Shown here: positions 1 to 8,955 of the stretch, one piece after another
Numbering within the stretch: the first letter of the stretch is position 1
Layout: the number at the start of each line of letters is the position of its first letter
Assembly (NCBI RefSeq): GCF_011067135.1
Contig: NZ_JAAMOW010000005.1
Location: forward strand, 124,001 to 188,000
DNA from: Solimonas terrae
GTDB lineage: Bacteria; Pseudomonadota; Gammaproteobacteria; Nevskiales; Nevskiaceae
Direction: 5' to 3'
DNA length: 64,000 nt
Program-made: the position numbers and the translations under genes
Notes under the pieces: model-generated
Told to the model about the DNA's origin: nothing
Database searches by the model: none
Seen by the model: the letters and a program-made list of their open reading frames with translations, nothing else

Positions 1-1420
1 TGTGCCCCCTGCGCGGCAGGCAGCAGCTTCTGCAGGGCGCCGAGAATTTCGACGCGCTTGATCGAGTCGATGCCGAGATCGGCCTCGAGGTCGGCATCCA
101 TGGCCAGCATTTCCGGCGGATAGCCGGTGCGCTCGGCGACGATGCCGATCAGGGTTGCCGCGAAATCGACCGGTGCAGCGACGACGACGGCCGCGCTCGG
201 CGCTGATGCGGCGACGCTGGTCGTGGGCGTTGCGGCCGGCGCCAGCTTCTGCAGCTCGGCGACGATCGCGCCCAGCGACTTGGCTTTGGTGAAGCGCTCC
301 ATGCCGGCCTGCATCTGCGCGGCGAGCTCGCCGGGCAGGGCCTTCTGGAACGCACCGAGGATTTCGACGCGCTTGATCGAGTCGATGCCGAGATCGGCTT
401 CAAGGTCGGCCTCGAACCCGAGCATCTCGACCGGATAACCGGTGCGCTCGGCGACCAGCGTCGTCAGCGTGCCGGCGTAATCGATCGCGACGGCGGCAAC
501 CGCCACGGCTGCGGCCGGCGCTGCGGTGGCAGCCGGCGCGGCCGCCGGTGCGATGTGCCGCAATTCGGCAAGGATCGCGCTCAGCGACCTGGCCTTGGTG
601 AAACGTTCCATGCCGGCCTGCATCTGCGCAGCGGCAGTGGCCGGCATTGCCTTCTGCACCGCGCCGAGGATTTCGACCCGTTTGATCGAATCGATGCCGA
701 GATCGGCTTCGAGATCGGCGTCGAGGCCGAGCATTTCCGGCGGATAGCCGGTGCGCTCGGCGACGATGCCGGTCAGCAGCGCCTGATGATCGACGGCCGG
801 GGCGCTGCCCGCGAGCGCGACGGCGCTCGCAGCCGGCGCGGCGGCCGGCATCGCGGCCTGGAAGCCGGACGATTGCGCCAGGATCGCGCTCAGCGACTTG
901 GCCTTGGTGAAGCGCTCCATGCCGGCCTGCATCTGCGCCGCGGCATCCGCCGGCAGGGCTTTCTGGAACGCGCCGAGGATTTCGACCCGCTTGATCGAAT
1001 CGATCCCCAGGTCGGCTTCCAGATCCGCTTCGAGACCGAGCATGTCACTCGGATAGCCGGTGCGCTCGGCGACGATGCCGATCAGCAGCGCCTGCAGGTC
1101 GACGGCGGGTGCGGCGGCCGGCGCCATCGCCGGCATCGCGGCCGCTGCCGGCGCCGATCCCAGCGGCAGGGTGCGGGTCTGCGCGAGGATCGCGTTCAGC
1201 GACTTGGCCTTGGTGAATCCCTCCATCTGCGCCTGCATCTGCGTCGCGGCAGCAGCCGGCAGGGCTTTCTGGAAGGCGCCGAGAATTTCGACGCGCTTGA
1301 TCGAATCGATCCCCAGATCCGCTTCGAGATCGGCGTCGAGGCCGAGCATCTCGCCGGGATAGCCGGTGCGTTCGGCGACGATGCCGAGCAGCGTCTGCTG
1401 CGCATCGAACGCCGGCACGG
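1..1420 (-). repeat. Tandem ACP-coding repeats, period about 306-315 bp, five units
   Basis: Five similar DNA units encode the acyl carrier domains. The codon for the modified serine recurs at 1302-1304, 996-998, 687-689, 378-380 and 63-65, giving spacings of 306, 309, 309 and 315 bp. The ACP cores are nearly identical at DNA level, while the Ala/Pro-rich linkers vary. This is a coding repeat within the megasynthase, not a mobile or CRISPR repeat. The array may continue to the left of the window. Confidence 0.9.
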
Positions 1421-4400
1421 CCGCGACGGCGACCGCAGCCACCGGCGTCGGCGTCGGCGCGGGCGCCGCGACAACCGCTGCCGGCGGCGTGAATGCGTGT
1501 ACCGCCGGCATGGCCGGCATTGACGCGGATGCGGTACTGCCGCCGCCGAGGTACTGCTGGAGCACGCGTTCCTGCAGCGAGAGGAACTGCCGCATCGTCT
1601 GCTGATAGGCGACCAGCGCATCGCCGGCCATCGCCGGCAGGGCGGGCATCGCAGCGGGCATGGCCGGCGACGGTATCACCTGGCCGGCTGCGGCAGGCGC
1701 CGCTGCGGCGACCCCGGAAACCGGTGTGCGTGCGGAGAGGGCGGCGCGCGCGCGCTCGGCGCTGGCCGCCGTCAGCGGCGGCAGGCTGCCGCTGCGCAGC
1801 AGCGGGTCGGCAATCGGCCGTGCGCAGCCACCGCTGAGCAGCCACATGTGCTTGGGGACGACCAGCGGCTTGGACAGCTCATCGAACTGGGCGTCATCGA
1901 GCAGCGCCAGATCGCGTCGCGCAAACAGGGCCGACGGCTGCCACGCGGCACCGGCGACGAACAGTTCCGCCAGGCCCATCAGCAGGCCGCGCATGCCACC
2001 GCCGTTGGCGTCCAGCGAAATCGCCGTCGCCTCCTTGCCGGCCAGGGTCTGGCGCGCCATGTTCGAGACGATGCCCTTGGGGCCGAGTTCGAGGAACAGG
2101 CGGCTGCCGGACGCATGCATCGCCTCGATTTCGGCGACGAATTCGACGGGGCTCAGCATGTGCTGATCGAGCAGCGAACGGATGGCCGTGGCCGTGGCGG
2201 GATAGCGCTGCGCGGTCTGGTTGGAGTAGACGGCGCAACGGCCCTCGCCGAACTGTGCGGCCTTGATCGCGGTCGTCAGCGCGGCCTTGGCCGGCGCAAC
2301 CAGCTGCGTATGGAAGGCGCCGGACACCGGCAGCATGACGGTGCGCATGCCGGCCGCCGACAGCTTCTGTGCAGCCTGTTCGATCTGCGCCTTCGGCCCG
2401 GACACCACGCATTGTTCGGGCGCGTTGTGATTGGCGATGCTGATGCCGGCAAAGCCGGCGATCTGCGCGGCGACGACCTCGCGACGCGCCTGCACGGCGA
2501 CCATCGCGCCGGCTTCGCTGGTCTGCGAGGCGTCCGCCATCGCCGCGCCGCGCACGGCGGACAGCTGCATGAAGGTTTCGGCATCGATCACGCCGGCGGC
2601 GAGCAGGGCGGTGTATTCGCCATAGCTGTGCCCGGCGGTCGCCACCGGTTCGAGTCCGAGCCGCCGCGCGAACTGCAGGTAGCCCATCGACAGCGCACCG
2701 ATCGCCGGCTGGGCGACGCGGGTATTGGTCAGGGCATGGGTCTGCGCGGTTTCGCTTGCGTCGTCGAAGGCGGCAGCGGGCATCATCAGGGTCGACAGGC
2801 GCCGCGGCAGGGCATCGCCGAGCTGACGGTCGGCGAATTCCAGGGCCTCGCGCACTTCGTCGATGAACAGGCCGACTTCACGACCCATGTTCAGGTGCTG
2901 TGCGCCCTGGCCGGGGAACAGGAAGGCAATCGCCGGCGCCGTTGCCGGCACGGCAGTCGACAGGCGGACATGCGGCGGCAAGGGCTTGTCACCACCGGCC
3001 TGCAGATGCGCCAGCGCGGCATCGAGATCGCGCGCCAGGGCCTTGGTATCGCTGCAGACGATCGCCAGCGCCACCGGCTTGCCGACCTGGGCTTCAGCCT
3101 TGCGCGCGAGCGCGCAGGCCAGCTCCGCGAGGGGCACACGATGGCCGTCGCCGAGCTTGCCGCGCAGTGCCTGCAACTCGCGGCCGAGCGCCGCCTTGTC
3201 GGCGGCGCGGAACAGGCACAACTCGTGTGGCCAGCGCTGCGCACCGGACGCGCCATTGCTGGCAGCGTGCTCTTCGAGCACGACATGGAAATTGGTGCCG
3301 CCAAAGCCGAACGCCGAAGCGCCGGCGCGGCGCGGATACTGCGGGTGCGCCAGCCACGGACGCGGTTCCTTCAACAGATATGCGGCGGACTTCGGGTCGG
3401 CGAGCGTGTCGATCGGCTTTTCGACGCCGGCGTGCGCCGGCAGCACGCGGTGATAGAGCGCGAGCGCGACTTTGGCCATGCCGGCAACACCGGCCGCGGC
3501 CTTGGTGTGGCCGAGCAGCGTCTTGACCGAGCCGAGCGCAACGCTGGCGGGTTCGGCGTTCTCGGCGGCCAGTGCACGCGTGATGGTCTGCGCCTCGGCA
3601 CGATCGCCGACCGCGGTACCGGTGCCATGCGCTTCGACCAGGCCCAGCGTCGCCGGCGAGAAGCCGGCCTTTCCGTAGGCGCGGTTCAGTGCGCGCACCT
3701 GGCCTTCGCTGCGCGGCGCGGTGAGGCCCAGGGCCTTGCCGTCACTGGAACCGGCGGCGGACTTGATCACCGCATAGATGCGATCACCGTCGCGTTCGGC
3801 ATCGGCCAGCCGTTTGAGCACGACGATCGCCGTGCCCTCGGAAATCGCGATACCGTCGGCGCCCTGATCGAAGGTCTTGGGCTTGCCGCTCGGCGACAAT
3901 GCCTGGGTCTTGGCGAATGTCGTGAAGCCGTAGATCGACTGCGTGGTGTCGAAGCCGCCGGCCAGCACCATCGAACTGCGCCCGGACTCCAGCTCGTTGA
4001 CGGCCATGCTGATCGCGGCCAGCGACGAGGCACAGGCGGCATCGATCGTCAGATTGATGCCGCCGAAATCGAGACGGTTGGAAATGCGTCCGGCGGCGAC
4101 ATTGGGCAGCACGCCGGCGAACGATTCCTCGGTCCACTCCGGCAGGCGCTCCCAGACTTCCTCGTTGATGTTTTCGACGAAGCGCGGCAGTTCGGCGCGC
4201 AGGCCGTATTGCAGGCCCAGTTCGCCGGCGCCGCCGCTGGCGCCGAGGATCACGGAGGTCGTCTCGCGATCGAATCCGCCCTTGGCGTAGCCGGCATCGT
4301 CGAGGGCGCGGCTCGCGCCCTCCAGCGCCAGCAACTGCATCGGGTCGATCGATTTCATCGACTTCGGCGGAATGCCGAAGCGCGTCGGATCGAAATGAAT

Positions 4401-6644
4401 CTCTTCGAGGAAGCCGCCCCAGCGCGAATACACCTTGTCGCGCACCTTGCGGTTCTGGTCGAAGAACAGCTTCCAGTCCCAGCGCGATTCCGGCACTTCG
4501 CGGATCACGCTGACCTTGTTGAGCAGGTTGTTCCAGTAGTCCTCGGCGGTATCCGCCTTCGGCAGCACCACGCCGATGCCGACGATCGCCACATCGCTCG
4601 GCGTTTCCGCGCGCGGTTCGACCGTGGCCGGGGCGAGCATCTGCTGCGCGCCGTGGCAGACATCGCCGTGCAGCGTTTCGATCGAGACGCGCGCGTCGCG
4701 CAGGGTCGCGACCTGGCCGATCATGTACATGCCGTCGCTGAGCTGGGTCCTGGCGTCGATCTCGACGATCTTGCCTTCGCCGTCGCGGTTGACGCCCTTC
4801 GACGCGACACGCAGGCGGCCCAGATTGAGATCTTCCAGCTCGTCGCGGATTTCCTCGGCGCTGCGGCCGGCGCGTATCAACTCGCGGCGCTTGTCGAAGA
4901 ACTCGGCGGCAAAGCCGGTGTCGGCACAGCGCGTCGCGTGGCCGGGACCGGTTTCCAGATTCTTGGTGCGTGCGCAGGCGATGGCCTGCTCCTGAAAGCC
5001 ATTGACGATCGCGCCCGTCGACACGATCTCTTCGGTGAACAGATAGGCCGTACCCATCAGCGCGCCGACCTTCATGCCGCGCGCGGCCAGCGGTGCCGTC
5101 ATCGCCGCGACCATCGCACCGGAGCGGGCGTCATGGACGCCGCCGGCGAACAGCACGTGGATGTCCTTTTCGTCGCCCGGCTTCACGTGCTCGAGCAGCA
5201 CGTCGATCATTTCTTCCCACAGCGTGAAGCTCGCCAGTGGCCCGATGTGGCCGCCGCACTCCCGGCCTTCGAACACGAAGCGGCGCGCACCCTGTTCGAG
5301 ATACATCTTCAGCAGCGCCGGCGCCGGCGCGTGGATATAGGTCTTGATGCCGCGCTTCTCGAATTCCGCGGCCTGGTCCGGCCGGCCGCCGGCGATCAGC
5401 GCGAACGGCGGCTGGCACTTCCAGATCTCGGCGCACTGTTCCTCTCGCAGCGAATGCGGGATGAAACCGAGCATGCCGACGCCCCAGGGGCGGTCGCCGA
5501 TGCGGTCGCGCGTCTGTTCGAGCATCTCGCGGACCTGCGGCCCGCGCATCAGCGCCAGCGCCAGGAACGGCAGGGCGCCCCCCTTGGCGACTTCGACCGC
5601 GAAATCCGGCGAGTCGGACACACGCGTCATCGGCCCCTGCGCAAGCGGGAAGCGCGTGCCGTGCGAAGCGGCGAGAGCGCCGTTCTCGTCGATGAAGCGC
5701 AGGCTCGCGGCCTGTTCGATCTGCTGGCGGCTGGCGCGGCGGATCGCCTGCACAAGCCTGGCGACGCTGCCGTAGCGCTTGCGGAACGCCGCGGCCAGAC
5801 CGATGCCCTGACCGAGCGGGAACAGGCGCTCGCTGCCGCCCGCCCAGCTCATCATGCCGGCCACTTTGGCCTGCCAGTCGTCCAGCGCCAGCAGGCCGCC
5901 TTCGGCCTGACGGTTGTCTTCTTCGGCGGTCTTCAGCGCCGCGCTGCCCGGCCGGTTGTAGACCCGGCAGCTGTGGTCCAGCAGTTCGCCGAACAGGCGT
6001 GTTTCGGAACCGTTGAGGCGTGCGAATTCGTTCTGCAGCGCGAGCGGCAGCGGCGACTCGGCGAGCAGCAGCATCTGATCGTCGAGCATCACGCCGGCGG
6101 CGCCGGCGACGCGGCAGGCGGCGGTCGAATGCACGCCGACGCCGCCCTGCACGACGATCGGCAGCTCGGTCCGCCCGCTGAGTTTCTGCAGCAGGATATA
6201 GCTGGTGTATTCGCCGACCCAGCCACCGGACTCGTGGCCACGGGCGACGAGTCCGTCGCAGCTGGCAGCTGCCGTCAGCTGTGCCGGATCGGTGATCTCG
6301 GCCCAGGCGCTGTCGCCGGCGCGCAGGCCGACATCCTTGCGCAGCTTCTTGTAGTTGTCGGTGCCGGCGAGCACGACCGTCAGTTCTCGTGCACCCGCTG
6401 CGGCCAGCAGTTGCTTGCCGAGCTTGGTGCTGCCCGGTGTGACGCGCAGGCCCAATCGCGCATCGGCATTCGTGCACAGCTGGGCAAAGTTGCGAGCGGC
6501 CAGTTCGGCGTCGGCAACGAATTCGAGGTCCAGCAGGCCGAGCCCGCCGCTGCGCGCCAGCGCGGCAACGAGGCCGGCATGCGGGAGGTCGGCGGCCTGC
6601 AGGCCGATGACATCGAACGACGGCGAGGAATGACTGATTTTCAT
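1..6644 (-). CDS. PUFA-synthase-like megasynthase (NPD-NPD-KS-AT-ACPx5), 3' end outside window
   Basis: The frame runs from ATG at 6644 off the left edge (2214 whole codons). It holds two nitropropane-dioxygenase/PfaD-like regions (about residues 1-230, motif GHESGGWVGE; and 330-560, motif FEGRECGGHIG), a ketosynthase (about 681-1110; DAACASS with Cys871, His1006 in EAHGTGT, His1046 in GHTKAA), an acyltransferase (about 1240-1560; GHSYGE with Ser1340, His1445 in GAFHT) and five acyl carrier domains with phosphopantetheine serines at 1781, 1883, 1986, 2089 and 2194, all in LGIDSIK. That ACP motif and tandem ACPs after KS-AT are hallmarks of PfaA-type polyunsaturated or secondary-lipid synthases. 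Classical PfaD is a separate protein; here PfaD-like domains are N-terminal to the KS. More ACPs or ketoreductase/dehydratase domains may lie beyond the edge. The chemical product cannot be inferred. The Ala/Pro-rich linkers are typical of ACP arrays. Confidence 0.9.
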   Translation of the reverse strand, partial: MKISHSSPSFDVIGLQAADLPHAGLVAALARSGGLGLLDLEFVADAELAARNFAQLCTNADARLGLRVTPGSTKLGKQLLAAAGARELTVVLAGTDNYKKLRKDVGLRAGDSAWAEITDPAQLTAAASCDGLVARGHESGGWVGEYTSYILLQKLSGRTELPIVVQGGVGVHSTAACRVAGAAGVMLDDQMLLLAESPLPLALQNEFARLNGSETRLFGELLDHSCRVYNRPGSAALKTAEEDNRQAEGGLLALDDWQAKVAGMMSWAGGSERLFPLGQGIGLAAAFRKRYGSVARLVQAIRRASRQQIEQAASLRFIDENGALAASHGTRFPLAQGPMTRVSDSPDFAVEVAKGGALPFLALALMRGPQVREMLEQTRDRIGDRPWGVGMLGFIPHSLREEQCAEIWKCQPPFALIAGGRPDQAAEFEKRGIKTYIHAPAPALLKMYLEQGARRFVFEGRECGGHIGPLASFTLWEEMIDVLLEHVKPGDEKDIHVLFAGGVHDARSGAMVAAMTAPLAARGMKVGALMGTAYLFTEEIVSTGAIVNGFQEQAIACARTKNLETGPGHATRCADTGFAAEFFDKRRELIRAGRSAEEIRDELEDLNLGRLRVASKGVNRDGEGKIVEIDARTQLSDGMYMIGQVATLRDARVSIETLHGDVCHGAQQMLAPATVEPRAETPSDVAIVGIGVVLPKADTAEDYWNNLLNKVSVIREVPESRWDWKLFFDQNRKVRDKVYSRWGGFLEEIHFDPTRFGIPPKSMKSIDPMQLLALEGASRALDDAGYAKGGFDRETTSVILGASGGAGELGLQYGLRAELPRFVENINEEVWERLPEWTEESFAGVLPNVAAGRISNRLDFGGINLTIDAACASSLAAISMAVNELESGRSSMVLAGGFDTTQSIYGFTTFAKTQALSPSGKPKTFDQGADGIAISEGTAIVVLKRLADAERDGDRIYAVIKSAAGSSDGKALGLTAPRSEGQVRALNRAYGKAGFSPATLGLVEAHGTGTAVGDRAEAQTITRALAAENAEPASVALGSVKTLLGHTKAAAGVAGMAKVALALYHRVLPAHAGVEKPIDTLADPKSAAYLLKEPRPWLAHPQYPRRAGASAFGFGGTNFHVVLEEHAASNGASGAQRWPHELCLFRAADKAALGRELQALRGKLGDGHRVPLAELACALARKAEAQVGKPVALAIVCSDTKALARDLDAALAHLQAGGDKPLPPHVRLSTAVPATAPAIAFLFPGQGAQHLNMGREVGLFIDEVREALEFADRQLGDALPRRLSTLMMPAAAFDDASETAQTHALTNTRVAQPAIGALSMGYLQFARRLGLEPVATAGHSYGEYTALLAAGVIDAETFMQLSAVRGAAMADASQTSEAGAMVAVQARREVVAAQIAGFAGISIANHNAPEQCVVSGPKAQIEQAAQKLSAAGMRTVMLPVSGAFHTQLVAPAKAALTTAIKAAQFGEGRCAVYSNQTAQRYPATATAIRSLLDQHMLSPVEFVAEIEAMHASGSRLFLELGPKGIVSNMARQTLAGKEATAISLDANGGGMRGLLMGLAELFVAGAAWQPSALFARRDLALLDDAQFDELSKPLVVPKHMWLLSGGCARPIADPLLRSGSLPPLTAASAERARAALSARTPVSGVAAAAPAAAGQVIPSPAMPAAMPALPAMAGDALVAYQQTMRQFLSLQERVLQQYLGGGSTASASMPAMPAVHAFTPPAAVVAAPAPTPTPVAAVAVAAVPAFDAQQTLLGIVAERTGYPGEMLGLDADLEADLGIDSIKRVEILGAFQKALPAAAATQMQAQMEGFTKAKSLNAILAQTRTLPLGSAPAAAAMPAMAPAAAPAVDLQALLIGIVAERTGYPSDMLGLEADLEADLGIDSIKRVEILGAFQKALPADAAAQMQAGMERFTKAKSLSAILAQSSGFQAAMPAAAPAASAVALAGSAPAVDHQALLTGIVAERTGYPPEMLGLDADLEADLGIDSIKRVEILGAVQKAMPATAAAQMQAGMERFTKARSLSAILAELRHIAPAAAPAATAAPAAAVAVAAVAIDYAGTLTTLVAERTGYPVEMLGFEADLEADLGIDSIKRVEILGAFQKALPGELAAQMQAGMERFTKAKSLGAIVAELQKLAPAATPTTSVAASAPSAAVVVAAPVDFAATLIGIVAERTGYPPEMLAMDADLEADLGIDSIKRVEILGALQKLLPAAQGA

Positions 6645-6685
6645 GGGGGAGTACTCCAGCTTCAACGCAAGATCCGCGCCGGGAC

Positions 6686-7501
6686 CTATTTCTTCTTGCC
6701 TTCGAGGAACGGCACTTCGAGCACCTTGTCGTGGACGATCGGACCGTGCCCGAAATAGCCGTCCTCGCCGAAGCACTCGCCGTGATCGGCGGTGATGACG
6801 AAATGCGTGCCGACCGGCGCTTTCGACACGAGGGCATCGAGTACGCCGTCGACGTATTCGACGGTCTTGATCTGCTGCAGGTGCAGGTCCTTCATCTGCT
6901 TGTCGTCGAAGAACTGATCTTCGGTTTCCTGCCCCATCGAGTCGTCCATGCGCTTGAACACGCCATGTACGCCCGAGATATGCGGCAGCGAGCCCGGATC
7001 GAGCATGTACGGGTAGTGGGTTTCGCCGAGATTGAGGAAGTGGAAGCTCGGCTCGTCTTCGTCGAACTCGATCTCCTTGACCATGCCGGCGAAATCATTG
7101 TGGTTCGCCATCAGCTTGTAATCGTCGAAATGACGATTCAGATGGCTGAGCGGATTGAGCACCGGCATCGACACGCGGGCGACCGTGCGATAGCCCTGGT
7201 CCTGCAGGACCTTGGGCAGAGACAGCTGCGGAATGAAGCTCTTGAACGACAGGCCGTCGACGCCGAGCCGGTCGACCCACTTCGTGAAATCCTTCTTGTA
7301 GACCTCGGAGGCGAACACGTTCCGAGGGCTTTCATGCGGAATCATGCCCATCAGATAGGTGTAGTGCGACGGACTGGTCCAGGACGCGTACGCATAGCGA
7401 CGCGCTCCCTCACCGATACGGTCCATGGTCGGGGTCTTGGCGGCGCGATAGCTGTCGAAACGACAGCTGTCCATGATGATGAAGACGAGATCGTTGCTCA
7501 T
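6686..7501 (-). CDS. Alkaline-phosphatase-superfamily (sulfatase-like) hydrolase, Thr nucleophile position
   Basis: A 271-residue protein opening with FIIMDSCRFDSY, the first metal-binding strand of the sulfatase/alkaline-phosphatase fold, and ending with TADHGECFGEDGYFGHG, the second metal site. The segment that carries the formylglycine motif C-x-P-S-R in true sulfatases reads T-S-P-S-H (Thr42), so it is probably not a formylglycine sulfatase and may be a phosphatase, phosphodiesterase or phospho-group transferase. No signal peptide or membrane segment is visible, so it is likely cytoplasmic. I chose ATG 7501 because it starts exactly at the conserved first strand; an upstream in-frame extension to 7690 lacks family similarity. 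It lies 41 bp upstream of the megasynthase on the same strand, so the two are probably co-transcribed. Confidence 0.8.
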   Translation of the reverse strand: MSNDLVFIIMDSCRFDSYRAAKTPTMDRIGEGARRYAYASWTSPSHYTYLMGMIPHESPRNVFASEVYKKDFTKWVDRLGVDGLSFKSFIPQLSLPKVLQDQGYRTVARVSMPVLNPLSHLNRHFDDYKLMANHNDFAGMVKEIEFDEDEPSFHFLNLGETHYPYMLDPGSLPHISGVHGVFKRMDDSMGQETEDQFFDDKQMKDLHLQQIKTVEYVDGVLDALVSKAPVGTHFVITADHGECFGEDGYFGHGPIVHDKVLEVPFLEGKKK

Positions 7502-8005
7502 TGATTTGGGCAGTGGTGCATCGTTGTCTGTGTGGTTGGGGGATCGTCGGGCGACAGACATTCGCCCGACGGGAAAAAGCTTCAGAAGAAGGGGGTGCAG
7601 CGTCGCTCGTGCCGATACGATGGCATTGCCGACCGGCTGCGCACGGCAGCCGGTGATCGAGGTTGCCGTCTGCCGGGCAAACGGTTCCACGCGCGACGCT
7701 TGACCAAAACCCCTCTCCCTTTCTGCGCTGTCCGGAGGACAGTAAAACCCGGAGGACTGACGGCCTCAGCCGGCGCCTTCCTGTCGTTATTCGGTACCGC
7801 AACAAATTCAATGACTACTAGGTATCACATGCACCGCGGTCCGGCTGTAAGAGAATTCCGCTGCGTTGCACATTTTCCGGACTTTGCTGCAGATGCTGAC
7901 GCTAAGTGGCTGGTTCGCGTTAAAAATATGTCAATGAGTGACAGAATTACGTCGCCGTCCGGGCTCCGGATTGGCCGTGGGGACAGTGGTAAACGGGCCG
8001 GGCGA
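7502..8005. other. 504-bp intergenic region between apaH and the synthase operon
   Basis: No credible gene is visible. The part from about 7790 to 7955 is clearly more AT-rich than its surroundings, which fits a promoter region for the minus-strand hydrolase-synthase operon. A minus-strand TTGACA occurs at 7929-7934, but I see no good -10 box at the right distance, so no start site is called. No T-tailed hairpin is evident after apaH. Confidence 0.4.
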
Positions 8006-8854
8006 TCAGGCGGGCTGCCTCGGGATCGATCGCGTCGCCGTCGTCGCCGCGACGCTGAACAGACGCCGGTCATCCAGCCGCAGTGCGGTCAGATGCCCAC
8101 CCCAGAGATAGCCGGTGTCGAGCCCGTAGACCCGGTTTGCCGGCCAGTGCACGCGACCCAGCGCCGACCAGTGTCCGAAGATCACTGTACTGCGCGCCGA
8201 GCGCCGGTCCGGCGCGGCAAACCACGGCAGGAGCCCGGCCGGCGCGGTATCGATCGGGCCCTTGTAGCGGTAGTCGAAATGACCGTCGATGTCGCAGTAG
8301 CGTGCGCGCGTGAGGATGTTGACGATGCAGCGCATGCGCTCGGCGCCGCGCAGCCGGTCCGACCAGCGATTCGGCTCGTTGCCGTACATCCGGCTCATGA
8401 AGCGGCTGAAGCGACGCGGCTCGCGCAATTCGTGCTGCACTTCGGCAGCCAGCTGCAGCGTCTGTCGTTGCGTCCATTGCGGTGCCAGGCCGGCGTGGAT
8501 CAGCAGCACGGAATGCCGTGGATCGCGATAGGCGAGTCTCTGCCGGCGTAGCCAGTGCAACAGGCGATCGGCGTCCGGCGCCTGCAGCACGGCGTCGAGA
8601 TGATCGTCGGGGTCGCCGCGCTCGCCGCGCTCGGCGAGCGACAGCAGATGCAGGTCGTGATTGCCGAGCACGCTGACGACGGCCGGGCCGAGCCCGGACA
8701 CGAAGCGCAGGGTCTCCAGAGAATCGGGGCCACGCGCAACCAGGTCGCCGCAGAACAGGAGGCGGTCGCGGCCCTTGCGGAATCCGAGCTTGCTCAGCAA
8801 GGCGAGCAGGCCCTCGAAGCAACCTTGCAGATCGCCGATCACATAGCTGGCCAT
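8006..8854 (-). CDS. apaH: Bis(5'-nucleosyl)-tetraphosphatase, symmetrical
   Basis: 282 residues of the metallophosphoesterase family. It hydrolyses Ap4A to two ADP in the cytoplasm (and, from established work, can decap Np4-capped RNA). Metal-site motifs are in order: GDLQGC near the N-terminus, CGDLVARGP, LGNHDLH, then IHAGL and FGHW. Length matches ApaH of other gammaproteobacteria. In many relatives apaH follows rsmA-apaG; here it stands alone, about 16 kb from rsmA, beside the divergent phosphoethanolamine-transferase-like gene. Confidence 0.95.
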   Translation of the reverse strand: MASYVIGDLQGCFEGLLALLSKLGFRKGRDRLLFCGDLVARGPDSLETLRFVSGLGPAVVSVLGNHDLHLLSLAERGERGDPDDHLDAVLQAPDADRLLHWLRRQRLAYRDPRHSVLLIHAGLAPQWTQRQTLQLAAEVQHELREPRRFSRFMSRMYGNEPNRWSDRLRGAERMRCIVNILTRARYCDIDGHFDYRYKGPIDTAPAGLLPWFAAPDRRSARSTVIFGHWSALGRVHWPANRVYGLDTGYLWGGHLTALRLDDRRLFSVAATTATRSIPRQPA

Positions 8855-8955
8855 ACCCGGAGATTCCCTCGTCCCTTGTCCGTTCGGTGGTTTGCCGAGT
8901 CTAAAGTGAAGTGAGACGGGCGGTCGCCGGTGACGACCGGCTATGCTCCGGATCC

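Noticed and set aside
1-1420. Regular repeats considered as CRISPR-like
   Set aside because: Period of about 309 bp, open frame throughout and ACP motifs show a coding repeat.
1848-6758. Long plus-strand open frame of 1636 codons
   Set aside because: It is antisense to the megasynthase; the minus strand carries clear KS, AT and NPD motifs, while the plus translation is Arg/His/Gly/Gln-rich with no motif. Typical GC-rich shadow.
6686-7501. Calling this gene an arylsulfatase
   Set aside because: The formylglycine cysteine or serine motif is replaced by T-S-P-S-H, so sulfatase activity is not supported.
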